A DNA stretch of 64,000 nt from Prinia subflava. Taxonomy: Eukaryota > Chordata > Aves > Passeriformes > Cisticolidae. The notes beneath the pieces were generated by a model. The model worked only from the letters and a program-made list of their open reading frames with translations, was not told the origin of the DNA and ran no database searches. Within the stretch, counting starts at the first letter, position 1. Each line of letters starts with the position of its first letter. Where the stretch lies: NCBI RefSeq assembly GCF_021018805.1, contig NC_086257.1:13016693-13080692 (forward strand), given 5' to 3'. Below are positions 36,101 to 47,318 of the stretch, one piece after another. Made by a program: the position numbers and the translations under genes.

Positions 36101-39100
36101 TGGGTTTTGAAAGAAATTGGATTAATTTGAAACCTGCAGAATTTCCTGAGAAAATACAATTACTCTGCTTTCCACACCGATATGCCTCCAGTCAGGTGGT
36201 TTTCTCGCCTGCCACAAAAGCACGGAAAGCGTTTGTATGCATCTGTTCAATTAGAAGACGATAACTAAAAATACAAGGGATCTGCATCAACTTTTATTTT
36301 CCTCAAAAAGAAACCTCATAAACCAATTGATCTTTGCAGAGTGCAGCTATTCCCTATGAAGCAAAGACTATAATAATCTTTCAACTTATGATTCAGCCAA
36401 AGGAAAACTGTCTTTCAGCCTGAAAAATTGATTAAATGTCTAACATACCTATTGAGAAAATTATCAGTTTAAATATACACGGCTGTGTGTATTTGTTCAG
36501 AAACTCTCCTGCACTATAACTCTCTCTCACACACAAACCCAAGCACATGCACAAACCTTCCCATGGGATGTGGCAGGGAAGGAGGGGGAGTTCAATCTAA
36601 ACTCCCCCATTTCAGAAACACATTAAACTCACAGGGTGCAGTTTTGCTTTTCCAAATAGTCATTTATTAGAACCCAATAAAAGTCATCACTTTCCGTTGA
36701 CTGCTCTTCTCTTCTAAGAGAACCAGCAAAACCAAACATGGAAGAAAACAGAAAGGCAAAAAAGAGCGGAAAAATAAACTTCATCAGTATGTTTGTCAAA
36801 CTGTTTTTTTAAATAATGGAAAAAAATATGCTTCCCATTCTGATCCTTCCTTCACATTAAAAAAAACAGACAGGTCTATATAAGACAAAGAACAGACATT
36901 TATGTTGTAGTCTATAAAGCAAAGTTTCACAATAAGTCAATAACTGAAAGTGAGATCAGCAAAGGAAGATTTAGATGACTGTTTCAATTTTTGTCTCACT
37001 GCCTGTAATGTAGACCTAAAAAAGGATTACAAAAAATAAATAAGCACTACAGAAATAGATATCCTAAACACACTCAAAAATGTATTGCCCAATTTTCTAT
37101 GTGTATCAGTTGCTGTCTAGAGATGTTAGAACCCAAGTAAGTCTGAGAGAAGTCTGCTGCAGTCCCACACACCTGAATGAAAGTGTCACACTCAGGACAT
37201 AAAACCCCTCACCATCCACCATGGGATGAGACTGTGGGGCTTTCCCAGCTCCCGGGTGCCTCAGTGCCTGGCTGCCAGAGAAAACCAGTTCAGACCAATT
37301 AAGTCATGGCAATGGCACTGATGGTTTGCCCCTTTCTGTGTCTGTGTATTATTCAGATCCAAACCTTCATTTTACAAAGAGAATATTTTCTGCTAATTCT
37401 CTCTAGGTCTGAAAGTCATCAGGGATTGCCATCACCATAGTGGAAGCAAGGTTAAAAACCCTTAAATTATCAGTAAGGGAAACCATCTCTCCTTCCAGTA
37501 CCTGTAGGCTTTGCAGTCTGAAAGCAATTATAAAGCAATACATTTGAGTACATGGATAGAGGAAAATAGGTGGTTCTCAGAATACAAGAGTGGAAGAGCT
37601 TCAATGAGGAAAAAGAATTTTCTGCCCTAAAGTGGCCATCACACAAGGATTTCAGAAACAAACAAGAGTGGAAGTGTTATTTATTTCCATAATTCTTGAC
37701 ATGTGACATCCATAACAGTCACCTGTTAAACAGATTGCACCAAACAAACAGATGAAGTAAAACAAAGTGACAGAAGGAATAACTGGGATTTCCAGAGTTC
37801 CAATATACTCTTCACATCTGCAGCAAGAACTCAAAATATTTTCTATCATCTCTACTCAGAAAAGAACTTTACAATTTTTATTTTCAAAATTTTCTCTCCA
37901 AAAAATAATGCTGCTCAGAGAAAGCAAACAATTTTTCTAATGTCCAGAGACAGAAATTTTGCCACTAAATCATTTGCTGAAATAGCTTCTCTCCTTTTCT
38001 CAGAACTTCATTTTGTAAGTTGCCAAATCAGGTGAGACAAGATGGTGGGGGAAAGGTATGAAACAAATCCAGAAATGCAGAATATATCTGCCATTCACAG
38101 CAAACCAAATTATTTTCAGCTGAGGGAAAGAGTCTTATTAAAAATAGACTCCAGAGATTGGGTTTTTATTTTTCTCCTTGGTTTTCACTATGCTGTCAGA
38201 AGGGGCAAAGATACCTCTGGGAAAAGCTGCTCAGGTAGAGCTTGACAGCTTAACCTTTTCCCTGTATTTTCAATATCTTGGTTTACCTACAGCATGTCTG
38301 TACCTACAGTAGTAAGAACACTTTTGAGGCACTGGTTTAGGAAGCATCTATCAGCATTTCCTCACCACAGAAAATGGCTCCAAATTAAAGCCTCCCTCAA
38401 TCAGGAAGCAGTTAAAGCCCACTGAAAGCAAAGCCTCTGTGAGCAGCAGGCAGTGCTGGGAGCACAATGGAACCGAGACCAGAGCAAGCACCTCACTATC
38501 TGTCAGCCACCCTTCCTAGCATCAGACTAAAGAGACCCTCTGAAGTCAATGAAAAGGTTTCCATGGAAATCAATGAGGTCTCAGTAAGGCTGTAAAGATG
38601 CATCATTAATTTTTTCAGCCTCGCTTTCACACACATCCATTCCCTCTTTAATATCAGTTCTTATACTATTTATATAACTCAGGATCTAATCAAGACGTGT
38701 ACTCCTACTTGCTGGGAGCTGAAAAGATCATGCTGATTTGTTACTTATTTTTTAATATTTAGGAGGTACCCAGTTACACTGTGGATGTGGGCTCCATGAG
38801 AGCCTGCACAGAGACACTGGGAAGCAGCGAAGCAGCTTGGATAGCTGCACACAAGAACTTTTTCATCTAAAGACCTATCACAGTTTCCAGAACAAAAATT
38901 GCTTAAATCCTAGGTCAGTAGAATTTATATATTGCAATCACTGTATTATTAATACCCAGAACAAGGCCTAATTTTTGTTGGCTAATATGAAACTCACATT
39001 AAAAAAAAAAAAATAAAAACACTGGTAAGCATCTTCCTTCTAAACATTATATGGTTAAAAAACTATTTAAAATCTCCTCTCTTTTCTGCATATACAACAC

Positions 39101-39455
39101 TACTTTGCTAAAGTGAAGAAGCTTTCCTAGAGCTTCTTCAGGGAAATGTCCATAAAGTTGTTGGTTTATTGCTTCTGCTCCTTTTTAAATTCACAGTTGC
39201 TAGTATACATAAAAGAGTTGAGAAGCAGGGAAATTAATAACTGCAGAAGCTGTGAGGTGCTAATGGCATTGTATTTCACAGGACTAAAATGTGGGCAACA
39301 TAGACTGTATTAGTATTGCAAAGTACAGCACAAACTATAAGAAAAGATTTTAAATTATTTACCTTTCTACTTCAGCACAAATGTCCTATAACCAATTATC
39401 ATGAGATATTGCCTAGAAATTAACCAGTCATCTTGTGTTTCTATCTCCAGATTTA
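36101..39455. other. Unique AT-rich non-coding DNA
   Basis: No gene, RNA or transposon is recognised. An A13 run is at 39001-39013 and a CT/CA-rich short tract at 36519-36550. Open frames are short and unremarkable. Confidence 0.65.
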
Positions 39456-39570
39456 CAATTAGTAATGCTATTAATGTGGATCCTGTACTTAGCATCACTA
39501 ATTACATTGCTATGAACTAATGGTGTTAAAAATAGCAATAGCCATCAACTACCAATTAATGCTTAATGAG
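39456..39570. promoter_or_regulatory. Cluster of TAAT/ATTA homeodomain-type sites
   Basis: At least eight TAAT or ATTA cores fall in about 115 bp, several as palindromic TAATTA or ATTAAT forms (near 39458-39475, 39499-39503, 39517-39521, 39554-39565). Surrounding DNA is unique and non-repetitive. Such density is seen in developmental enhancers bound by homeodomain proteins, but AT-rich DNA yields these cores often by chance. Confidence 0.25.
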
Positions 39571-40605
39571 AGCGTATAAACCCTGGCATTGTAATGAATT
39601 TCCAAATTATTGTTTCTCATGTGTCTCTTGAAATCATATGAAAATGTGCATAACCTATGAAGGCAAGCAGTGAATAAAAACATATTTATCACAAAATTTT
39701 GAACAGGAACAGTAGGAAAATGTTTAAGGTTTAATCTACACCTTTCAGGCAAGTAAACAGCCAAACAGAGATACACTTCTACAGGTAAACACTCAAATTT
39801 TTACAAAGGTAAAAAATACAGTGGTCATTGAGTTGTTTAACTGTTGCAGCCTTAAGCAGAACAGGACAAGAGCCTAAAACACAGGGAGGTTGTGAATACT
39901 GTAAACAGCATTAATAAACTGCTTTTGTGCTGAACGGTTGGAATACAGAGTAACACTCACTTTTTCCACACCAAACAGGTTTTGTTCTTTGAAATACTGT
40001 GGTAGGCAAGACAGAAAAAAATCCCCATCACCTGCATCATAAAATACAGCAGGTGATGTTTACTCCAGCAACTTTCAGAAGTTAGAATCCACTTTAAGTC
40101 ATAAAACCTGGATCTGTTGTACCTTGGTGGAAAGAAATAAAGATCCACTACAGGTCTGATCTCAGGGGAAAAATATGAGGCCAGGATTGATCCAGGGCTG
40201 GAAATTAAAGGCAGAGAACACTAAAGAAAATAGTAGACAGGAACAAGAAGAAAGAATACTGAAAGCAAGTGGGAAATTCTGAGTGTCTGGGAGATCCTTG
40301 TTTAGCAGGACAAATTAAACTGGGTAGCACTGAAATATCTGTGCAGTGTTTGTTTGACATAGCCTCAAAATTGTGGATTTACTGTTGTTCCCTAAGACAT
40401 GGGCACTGACTGTGAGCCCTGGTACACCAGCTGCAGTTAAAATGAAGCATCCACATTGCAAAGCAACAACAGGTAAGGAACCAAACACTGCTGAAATGGG
40501 AAAGGTCATCTTTCTGGGAAGGAGCCAGTCGGATAAAACCTGTGGAATGGCTGACCCTTGGAACTGAAATCCTGCCATAAAGGATCCCCTTAATCCAAAC
40601 TTAGA
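39571..40605. other. Unique AT-rich non-coding DNA
   Basis: Nothing recognisable beyond short unremarkable open frames. It leads into the GC-rich block on its right. Confidence 0.6.
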
Positions 40606-41085
40606 GAGTTGAGAGCGGAGTGCCAGAGCAGTGACTGTAGGAAAGACAGAAGGAGCACAAAATTAAACTGCTTTATTCACAAATGTAAGCATGGGCATAG
40701 GATAAAGGATAGGAAGACCAAACATGCTGCAGTCAAGGCCAACCTGAGCAGCCCAGGAGGAGCCACTGAGGGCACAGCAGCTCCCTCCCTGCAGGGATGT
40801 GTGGGCAAAGGGACCTGGGGAGAACACGGCCGAGTTCTCCAGCGCTCTGCAGGGCAAATGCAGCCTGGGGACACCAGGAGCAGCTCTTCCTTCCATGGGG
40901 CAGTGTACTGGGAGGATCCAGCCTCACAGCTCCATGTGTACCAAGCTGCAGGAGCAGCCCAGCAAGGTGCTCTGTCAGCACGAACCTTCCCAGGGATACT
41001 GTTCGAGCATTCTATTGTTCACCAGACAGTGCCACTTTTGCCATCTTTGCTCACTAAACTCTGTGCACAGCTTTGATTAGAAATA
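40606..41085 (-). other. GC-rich block with poly(A)-like signal; possible LTR or transcript 3' end
   Basis: The core at 40720-41000 is clearly GC-rich in an AT-rich setting. On the minus strand AATAAA occurs at 40672-40677, followed by a U/GU-rich stretch at about 40640-40663, the arrangement of a working polyadenylation site. Open frames occur on both strands (155 codons plus, 82 codons minus) but none is recognised. A solitary ERV LTR remnant would show this layout (GC-rich U3, poly(A) signal, short U5), and so would the 3' end of a transcript or retrocopy. I could not find clear TG...CA ends or a target duplication, so no family is named. Confidence 0.3.
40672..40677 (-). terminator. Polyadenylation signal-like AATAAA
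   Basis: The hexamer is on the minus strand with a T-rich and TGTG-containing region 10-30 bases downstream, matching the usual downstream element. The hexamer alone is common in AT-rich DNA; the downstream element and the GC-rich upstream block raise its interest. Confidence 0.35.
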
Positions 41086-44000
41086 AATCCCAGAAATTCC
41101 AGATATCTTCCTAACTGCTATATCATGAACATATGCTGGGACAACTGCAAAAAGGCGTCAGCTGCCACTGGGAAGCAGGTCCATGCTTCCTGTTTTGTTT
41201 TGCATGTCTCTACAAAGAAGAGCAGATTAAAAATTCTACTTAAGGAAGGCCTTACCCATCATTTACTTTCTTACCCTGGTTTACCTATGACAAAATTGAC
41301 TCCTGGAAGATGTTCTACACAGAGGTGCATTTGAAGATTTTCTCCCTTAAATTTCACTTTTTTTTCTTAACACATTTTTTATCTCCATGCTGGGTCTTCC
41401 CAATGCTTTTTGGTGAAGAGACAGATGTTCCACCACAGCAAAGCAGGGAGGGAGACAAGAAGATGTAATGTCAGAAGAGGCAATCCCCAGGGAGGCTGCA
41501 GGTCAGCACACTCAATGCTCCTTACTCCTGTGAACAGAGAATGAATCCCTGTCTCCTCCATGACACAGAAATACCATGGCCACCTTTGCTACATGTTCAT
41601 TCAGACCCTTAGACCTGAGAAGCCTTTTACAAAGGAACCTTGGGAAAGGTTTATCGAAGGAAAAAAACCTTTTTTGCCCTTTAACAACTATCCAAATGCT
41701 CTAATTGGAAAAGTTTATTTTCAATATATGCTGTTCACATTCCTCATACTGGAAAGGATGGCTGATTAAAAACTTCAGGAAACAGAGACCAACTTATTGT
41801 TTTCCTTGGGAGAAAAATTATCTTGGTTTCAATGCTATACATAAATATATAAAGAAAAGGCTTTATGGTTTGGATTTTAAGTCCAAAGCAGTAGAGCTTT
41901 GTTCAGCATTTCTTTTGCTGTATACACTCAAACAGTGGTCTCTTACAGTATTCAAAGCTAATCACTTTTTTATATTCATCTCTTCTAGTTTCCCTACTAA
42001 CAAAGTTCTATCTCAGTATCCTAACAAACATTTAGACAATATATAGTTATGGTGGGATTTTTATGCCACTCAGTGTAAACCTGTAAACATTTCTTGAAAA
42101 TAAGAAAGAACCCCCTCTATATCAAGATTATTCTTCCATTTTCTCATATTTCTTCATCAGCAGTTTCAAATCCTAGAGCACTACAGGTACTATAGTATCA
42201 AAGCAAACAAGCAAAATTAGATCTCTTTTTATGGAAATCAACTCATTTTGATCTGAAATTATTCTAAAATATTTGAATCGAAATGTTTTCTTACACCTTG
42301 GCTCTTCATAAGTCTTTTACCTAAACCAGTGTTACTAATTCAATTCTACCTACTTAAATTACTCCTCTGAAAATAGGCATCCATAACACTTTTGCACAGG
42401 AAATTGAAATGCACTTGTCTCAGATGATGTTTAGTACAAGGCACTTAAATTTCCTGCACTTTTAAAGATGTAGCCATGGTAGCTTTGTGTCAGGCACCAG
42501 AACTAAGAATTCTCATTCAAACCTGCAGCAATCTTCATCTTTTTTCACCAAAAGCATCAATCCATCGTGCCTCCATGGTGGGAAAACAGGCTTTATCTGA
42601 TGTGTTACAAAGGATTCAGAGCAGAACTGATAGTATACAGCTGGGATATTCTGGGAACACGTGTTGGGAACACATGCTGGGATTCTGGGAACAGCAGGGA
42701 ACACACATGTAGATTGACAACCACTGTGGTTAGTTTATATGGTTCAGGGCAAAACTCGAAGCCAGAGTTGTGTAACCACGCACAGCTCCAGACTCCACTC
42801 ACTGCTGGGAACCATGTCAGAGACCATGCCTCTGCTTCTGAGATCAAGGAATTAATTTTGAAGCTTAGCTGCTCTTTTAAGGTATTTGAAAAGTATGTTA
42901 GAGCTTAAATATCTACAGCTCTAGCATAATGTTTGGAAGTAGATTTGTGTGGTTTTCATTCACACTGCATGTATTTGTTTCATTGATAATGGGATATTTT
43001 TAATACAATTAGATTAAAATCTTTTTTGCTTTTCTGAGATCTTGACGCCTTTGCTGTCTGCTTCACAAGTATAAAGAAAATGAAGTCTAAATAACAATGG
43101 AAAAAATCATCTACATTCAAATGACTAACTGAAGATTGATAAAATGAAATGCATCCACAGTCAAGTAACCACAGTGAGTTTAAATTCTCGTGTATGTCAC
43201 CTTTATTCCATGCCTTAACAAAAGATTTCTGGGAACATTTCCCTCGTCTGTCCACTAAGGTTGAGATAATGTGCAATATACCTGCTTTATTCCTGAGTCA
43301 GCAGATGTTGTTGTTTATTTTTTGGTAATAAAGAATAAATTAGAATTATTAAAGCCAGGCTGTATGCTTACAGAATTTATTATGCAACCAATCAAATTCC
43401 AAATCCTCCATCTTTAAAGATGTATTTAAAAAATACTAAATGTGGCTCCTAGCTGCTCAGCTTTTGACTTCAGTGCCACAGAATTCCCTTGTGCTTATTT
43501 TTCTTAATATCACTGATTGCAGAACTCAGTACAGAACCCCTGTTTACTGATATATGTGAAACTTTTCTTTGATGCAAACAACCTTCTACACTATAATTGT
43601 GAGTTACACAACCTAAAACTTATTTGTACATTAAGGAATCTCAAATTTTTCTCATTCTTATGAGAATACATACAATCCAATACGTGGAAGTTTTACTTGT
43701 CATAAAACCCAAATCATAATATATATTAGCTGCAAACAGGAAATCTATGAAAAAGGTTCTCCCAGCATATACTACCTGAAACAGAAATCAAAGGGGGGGA
43801 AAAATTAAAAGAAAGCTTCAGTAGAAATTTATGGTAAAATAACCTTAAAAGAGTATTTATCTTTCTGAAGAGATGATCATCCTAATTATTATGGATGGAT
43901 TTGAGATAAATTCTGTATGTCTGAGTTGGTTCAGACATGGCAAAGCACTTAAAGCCCAGGAGATATTACTGTGTTTGCAGCAAGCAAAAGTCTCGAAACA

Positions 44001-47000
44001 CAGCAGTGCTGCTCATTAGTGCTTGTGAGAGATGTGCACTCAGTTTGTTAATTCTCAAAGAAGGTGCTGCATGTACTGTTATTTTAGTCAATGAAAAAGC
44101 TTTCCTGAAGAGCTTCAGATCCCACAACTGCAAATTCCATAGGAGAGCCTTGATTCTGTATAAGAATCTCTGCTCAGAATGAGCCCAGAGCTCTGCCATG
44201 GGCTGACCCTCACACCACATATCCAGCTCTTAACAACTGCATTTCCAAGTTTTTCTTTCTTGGTCTTCTGCAGCACAACCACAAGACCAATACTCGAGGA
44301 AAAAAAGTACGTGTTTATCCTCCAACTCATCTGTACACAACATCCACATGTTACACGGTGTAGTGACTTACCAACACAAGGTGGTGCTCTCTTCTTAGTA
44401 AACAGCTCCAATTCTGGTTTACGGCTTCGGTGTTTTGGAGAACTCCGAGCAGTTTTCAGAGGCATTTTTCCCCCAGAACCAGAATTTCATGGATGTCAGA
44501 TGTCAGACATTTAAATAATTACTTAAGCACTTTCTTTATTTTTTTCCCCCTAAAGATGTTTTGCTGAATGAAATGACACTTTTCACTACATTTATCAATT
44601 CTCCCAGTCTGCCTGCAGATCTCCCACTGTCTTCCAGTCTCTCTAGCTGCTTTCTCATCCAGCCCACCAGCTGGATGTCAACAGGACTTAAGACTTGCAA
44701 AGGAGATACACAAGCTGTTTTCTCAGAGGCTGCTAAAAACCCCAACGAGATCTATTTCTTATTTTTTTATCAGGTGGTAAAAGATAATCAGAGACACTTC
44801 ATGAACAAGGTTTTCTCAGCATACTCAGTTTCCACTATCAGAATCTATACACTAGATGAGCTCCAACCCAGACACCATATTAAAGATCCAACAGTGGTTT
44901 GTTTCCTATTTCTTTTACTAATAATATATACCAATATTACAGCTTTTTTATTTCCCTCCTAGGAAAACACTGGTAGGCTTTCATGCCAGAACTTCCAAAT
45001 CAGCTCCAAAAACATCAATCAATTCTGTCCATCAAAACAAGTGCATGTGCAGCACTTTCAGATGAAAAACCAGAGCAAAACAAAGCAATCCCACTGCTGT
45101 TTACAGAAGCCTTTCTTTCAGATGAAAATTAATATTCAGAGCAAGTTCAACCATATATTTTACCCAGGTTTTGAATTTTTTAGGGTTATATATTTGTCTA
45201 GCAACAACAAAATTGACACATCAGTGGTGGAGGTCAGCCACATACAGGACTCTGAGAACTCTTTGGGTTTCAGTGTGGTTGAGATCAATAGAAACCCTTG
45301 CACCACCTTGGAGCAGCCGCAGCCTTTTACGTCAGTACACACAAAATCACAGGTGCCAAACTAATTCCCAGTCTCTTACAGGTCATCCTGACCTTGGGAA
45401 TACTGGCCATCTGTGGGAACCCTCCCGGAGCTGCAGGATACAAATCACACAGGTACACCTTGTTAACTATATGAAAATCAGTGCATCTACTCCCTTGGGC
45501 AGACACCAGTGGTGGAAATTTCCTACTAGAAACTGCATCCCTGCCCTGTGCAAAAGGGTATGCTACATAGTGGCTGACTACCTTTCCCATCACCTCCATA
45601 AATTTCATGGCAAACTAGAGACAGTGGAAATCCCAAAGCATAAAGCAAGATAAACATTTTCTCATCTCTTCCTTAGAAGTGCACCACAAGAACAGCAAGC
45701 ATATGGGAAATTAGTTAATTTATAAAGACCTGTGTTACATAAACATCTCTTTAATCAGATTACTCTGGTGCCACGGGATTGTGCCATGCTTTATTTCCTC
45801 AAAGGACACACTGTTCGGTTACTATAGCATTTCTATATCTGGATTAATTAGAAACGGAAATGTGGATACAATTAAGTTTGAAATTAAACATTCTGTGTAG
45901 GAGGGAAGATAATCACTGCTTTAGAATGATCTGGCTGCTCCAACCTGTGAAACATCTAGCTATTCTCTCAATTAATTGGAACAGTACTGTGTGTTCTCAG
46001 AGCCTGCTAACCGTGGCACTCTGTACTGAGTGTCTGTGGACACACTGCTTCTCTGACCTACTATTTGACCTGCATTATTTGATGATAATAATAGTAATTA
46101 ACATCCCTACACAATTCTTGATGTCAAGCATAGTACTTACACTTTTAAATTACTCTGGTCTGCTGCACCTCTTCTTCTGGCTGCCCTGGATTCACACCTC
46201 CTGCTGTGTTCATCAGTACATCCTGAACAAGGAAACTGAAGTGTCAGTGAATTCAGGCAAAGTTCTCCTCTGATTCACAGCAGAATTTATTATGAATTTT
46301 GATTTCCATTAAGAAGGATCTTTAAACAGGATGTTCTCTCAGGAAAGGACGAGTCCTCTTCCCCAGTCCTGGCTCACGTTGAAAAAGAATGTGTGAAAAG
46401 TGACCAAGGTTCAAGACCTTAGGGAGTGGGTTAGTATTGATGCAATTCTGTGCACAATAATATCAATTTTTCTCTCAACAGAAAGCAGAATAAACTTTGT
46501 GCTTTATCTTAACAGGAAGATGTGCAACATTCTAGGGGCTGCAGCAACAAGAACTTAAAACATCTCAGGAGGGGCATCAGCAGCACACACAGATCTTATG
46601 ATCCAGTGAGCAGGCCAGGAAGACAGAAGTTCTGACTCTGTGGAAGGTCTTAAAGTTCATTATCTAAATGCTTGCTTCCTTTTAACCTTCTGACCAGCTG
46701 TGACTATAGGGAGCTTATATTCTCCCCACCTCCCAGTACAGTGGAAAAGAACAGATCCATAGGGTTGAGAGAGCACACCAAGACTGGGAGGACACACAGA
46801 CTGTTCAGGCTTCAGATTCAAGGCAGTAAGACAAAATCTTTCCTTCCTGATAACACTGGTGGAGATATTCATACTAAAATGCACAAGAAAAGCTGGGTTC
46901 TCCAAGGGAACTGTGCAAGTAATGGGTCATTGGGAAATTCAGAACCATCACAGCAAAGAATTTTCTTCCTGTGCATAGACAGAGATCAGCTCTGTTTGAC

Positions 47001-47250
47001 AAGCTGAGAACAGAAGTCTCTATTGTGTGCATTATAATTGAAATACCAGAATAGGTGAGGGCTAAAAACACCCCAAATTGGATAATGAAAAATACAAACA
47101 AAATTTACACAAGCTCTCCATAGAAAGTTTTCATGTAGAAATGCAGCTCAAAGTTTAAATCTGATTTTCACATTTTAGAACATCCACTGCATACGTTCAA
47201 GTAAAACAAACAAAAATTAAAAGACAATGGAAAATTATCCAAACTGTGTA
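41086..47250. other. Unique AT-rich non-coding DNA
   Basis: No gene is supported. The more open part, 44160-46270, has several frames of 100-160 codons, one following a T/C-rich CTAAAG acceptor-like site (44530-44555). None has a recognisable domain and frames overlap on both strands. A repeated TGGGAACAC motif lies at 42641-42707. Confidence 0.55.
42641..42707. repeat. Short imperfect tandem of GGGAACA-type units
   Basis: The word GGGAACA occurs at 42653, 42666 and 42697, with GGGAACAG at 42687, interleaved with CTGGGAT at 42641 and 42677. The palindrome AACACGTGTT (E-box CACGTG) at 42657-42666 arises at a unit junction. It looks like a degraded minisatellite. Confidence 0.55.
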
Positions 47251-47318
47251 ATTAGAACACCCTGATCTTCTTATTGCCAAGCCCTTGGCTTTAACTACTA
47301 GACCACATGTCTCACCCC
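47251..47318 (-). mobile_element. tRNA-derived SINE remnant (MIR/CORE-SINE-like)
   Basis: On the minus strand, GTGGTCTAGTAGTTAAAGCC at about 47287-47306 closely matches the tRNA-related head of MIR-type CORE-SINEs. It contains a perfect pol III A box (TGGTCTAGTAG fits TRGYNNARNNG). About 45 bases further, GTGTTCTAATTAC (47248-47260) sits where the B box should be, but decayed. The spacing fits a tRNA-derived promoter. The CORE and tail beyond are too diverged to follow with confidence. Such elements are ancient in amniotes, and the copy is surely inactive. Confidence 0.55.

Noticed and set aside
35682..36264. Long open frames of 142 and 167 codons across the CpG island
   Set aside because: They are produced by the 37-bp repeat and by GC-rich sequence with few stop codons. 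No domain is recognisable and two frames are open at once.
44530..44962. 133-codon frame after a T/C-rich acceptor-like site
   Set aside because: Starts at a non-ATG codon, includes simple T-rich stretches, and matches no family I know. Kept only as a remark in the region description.
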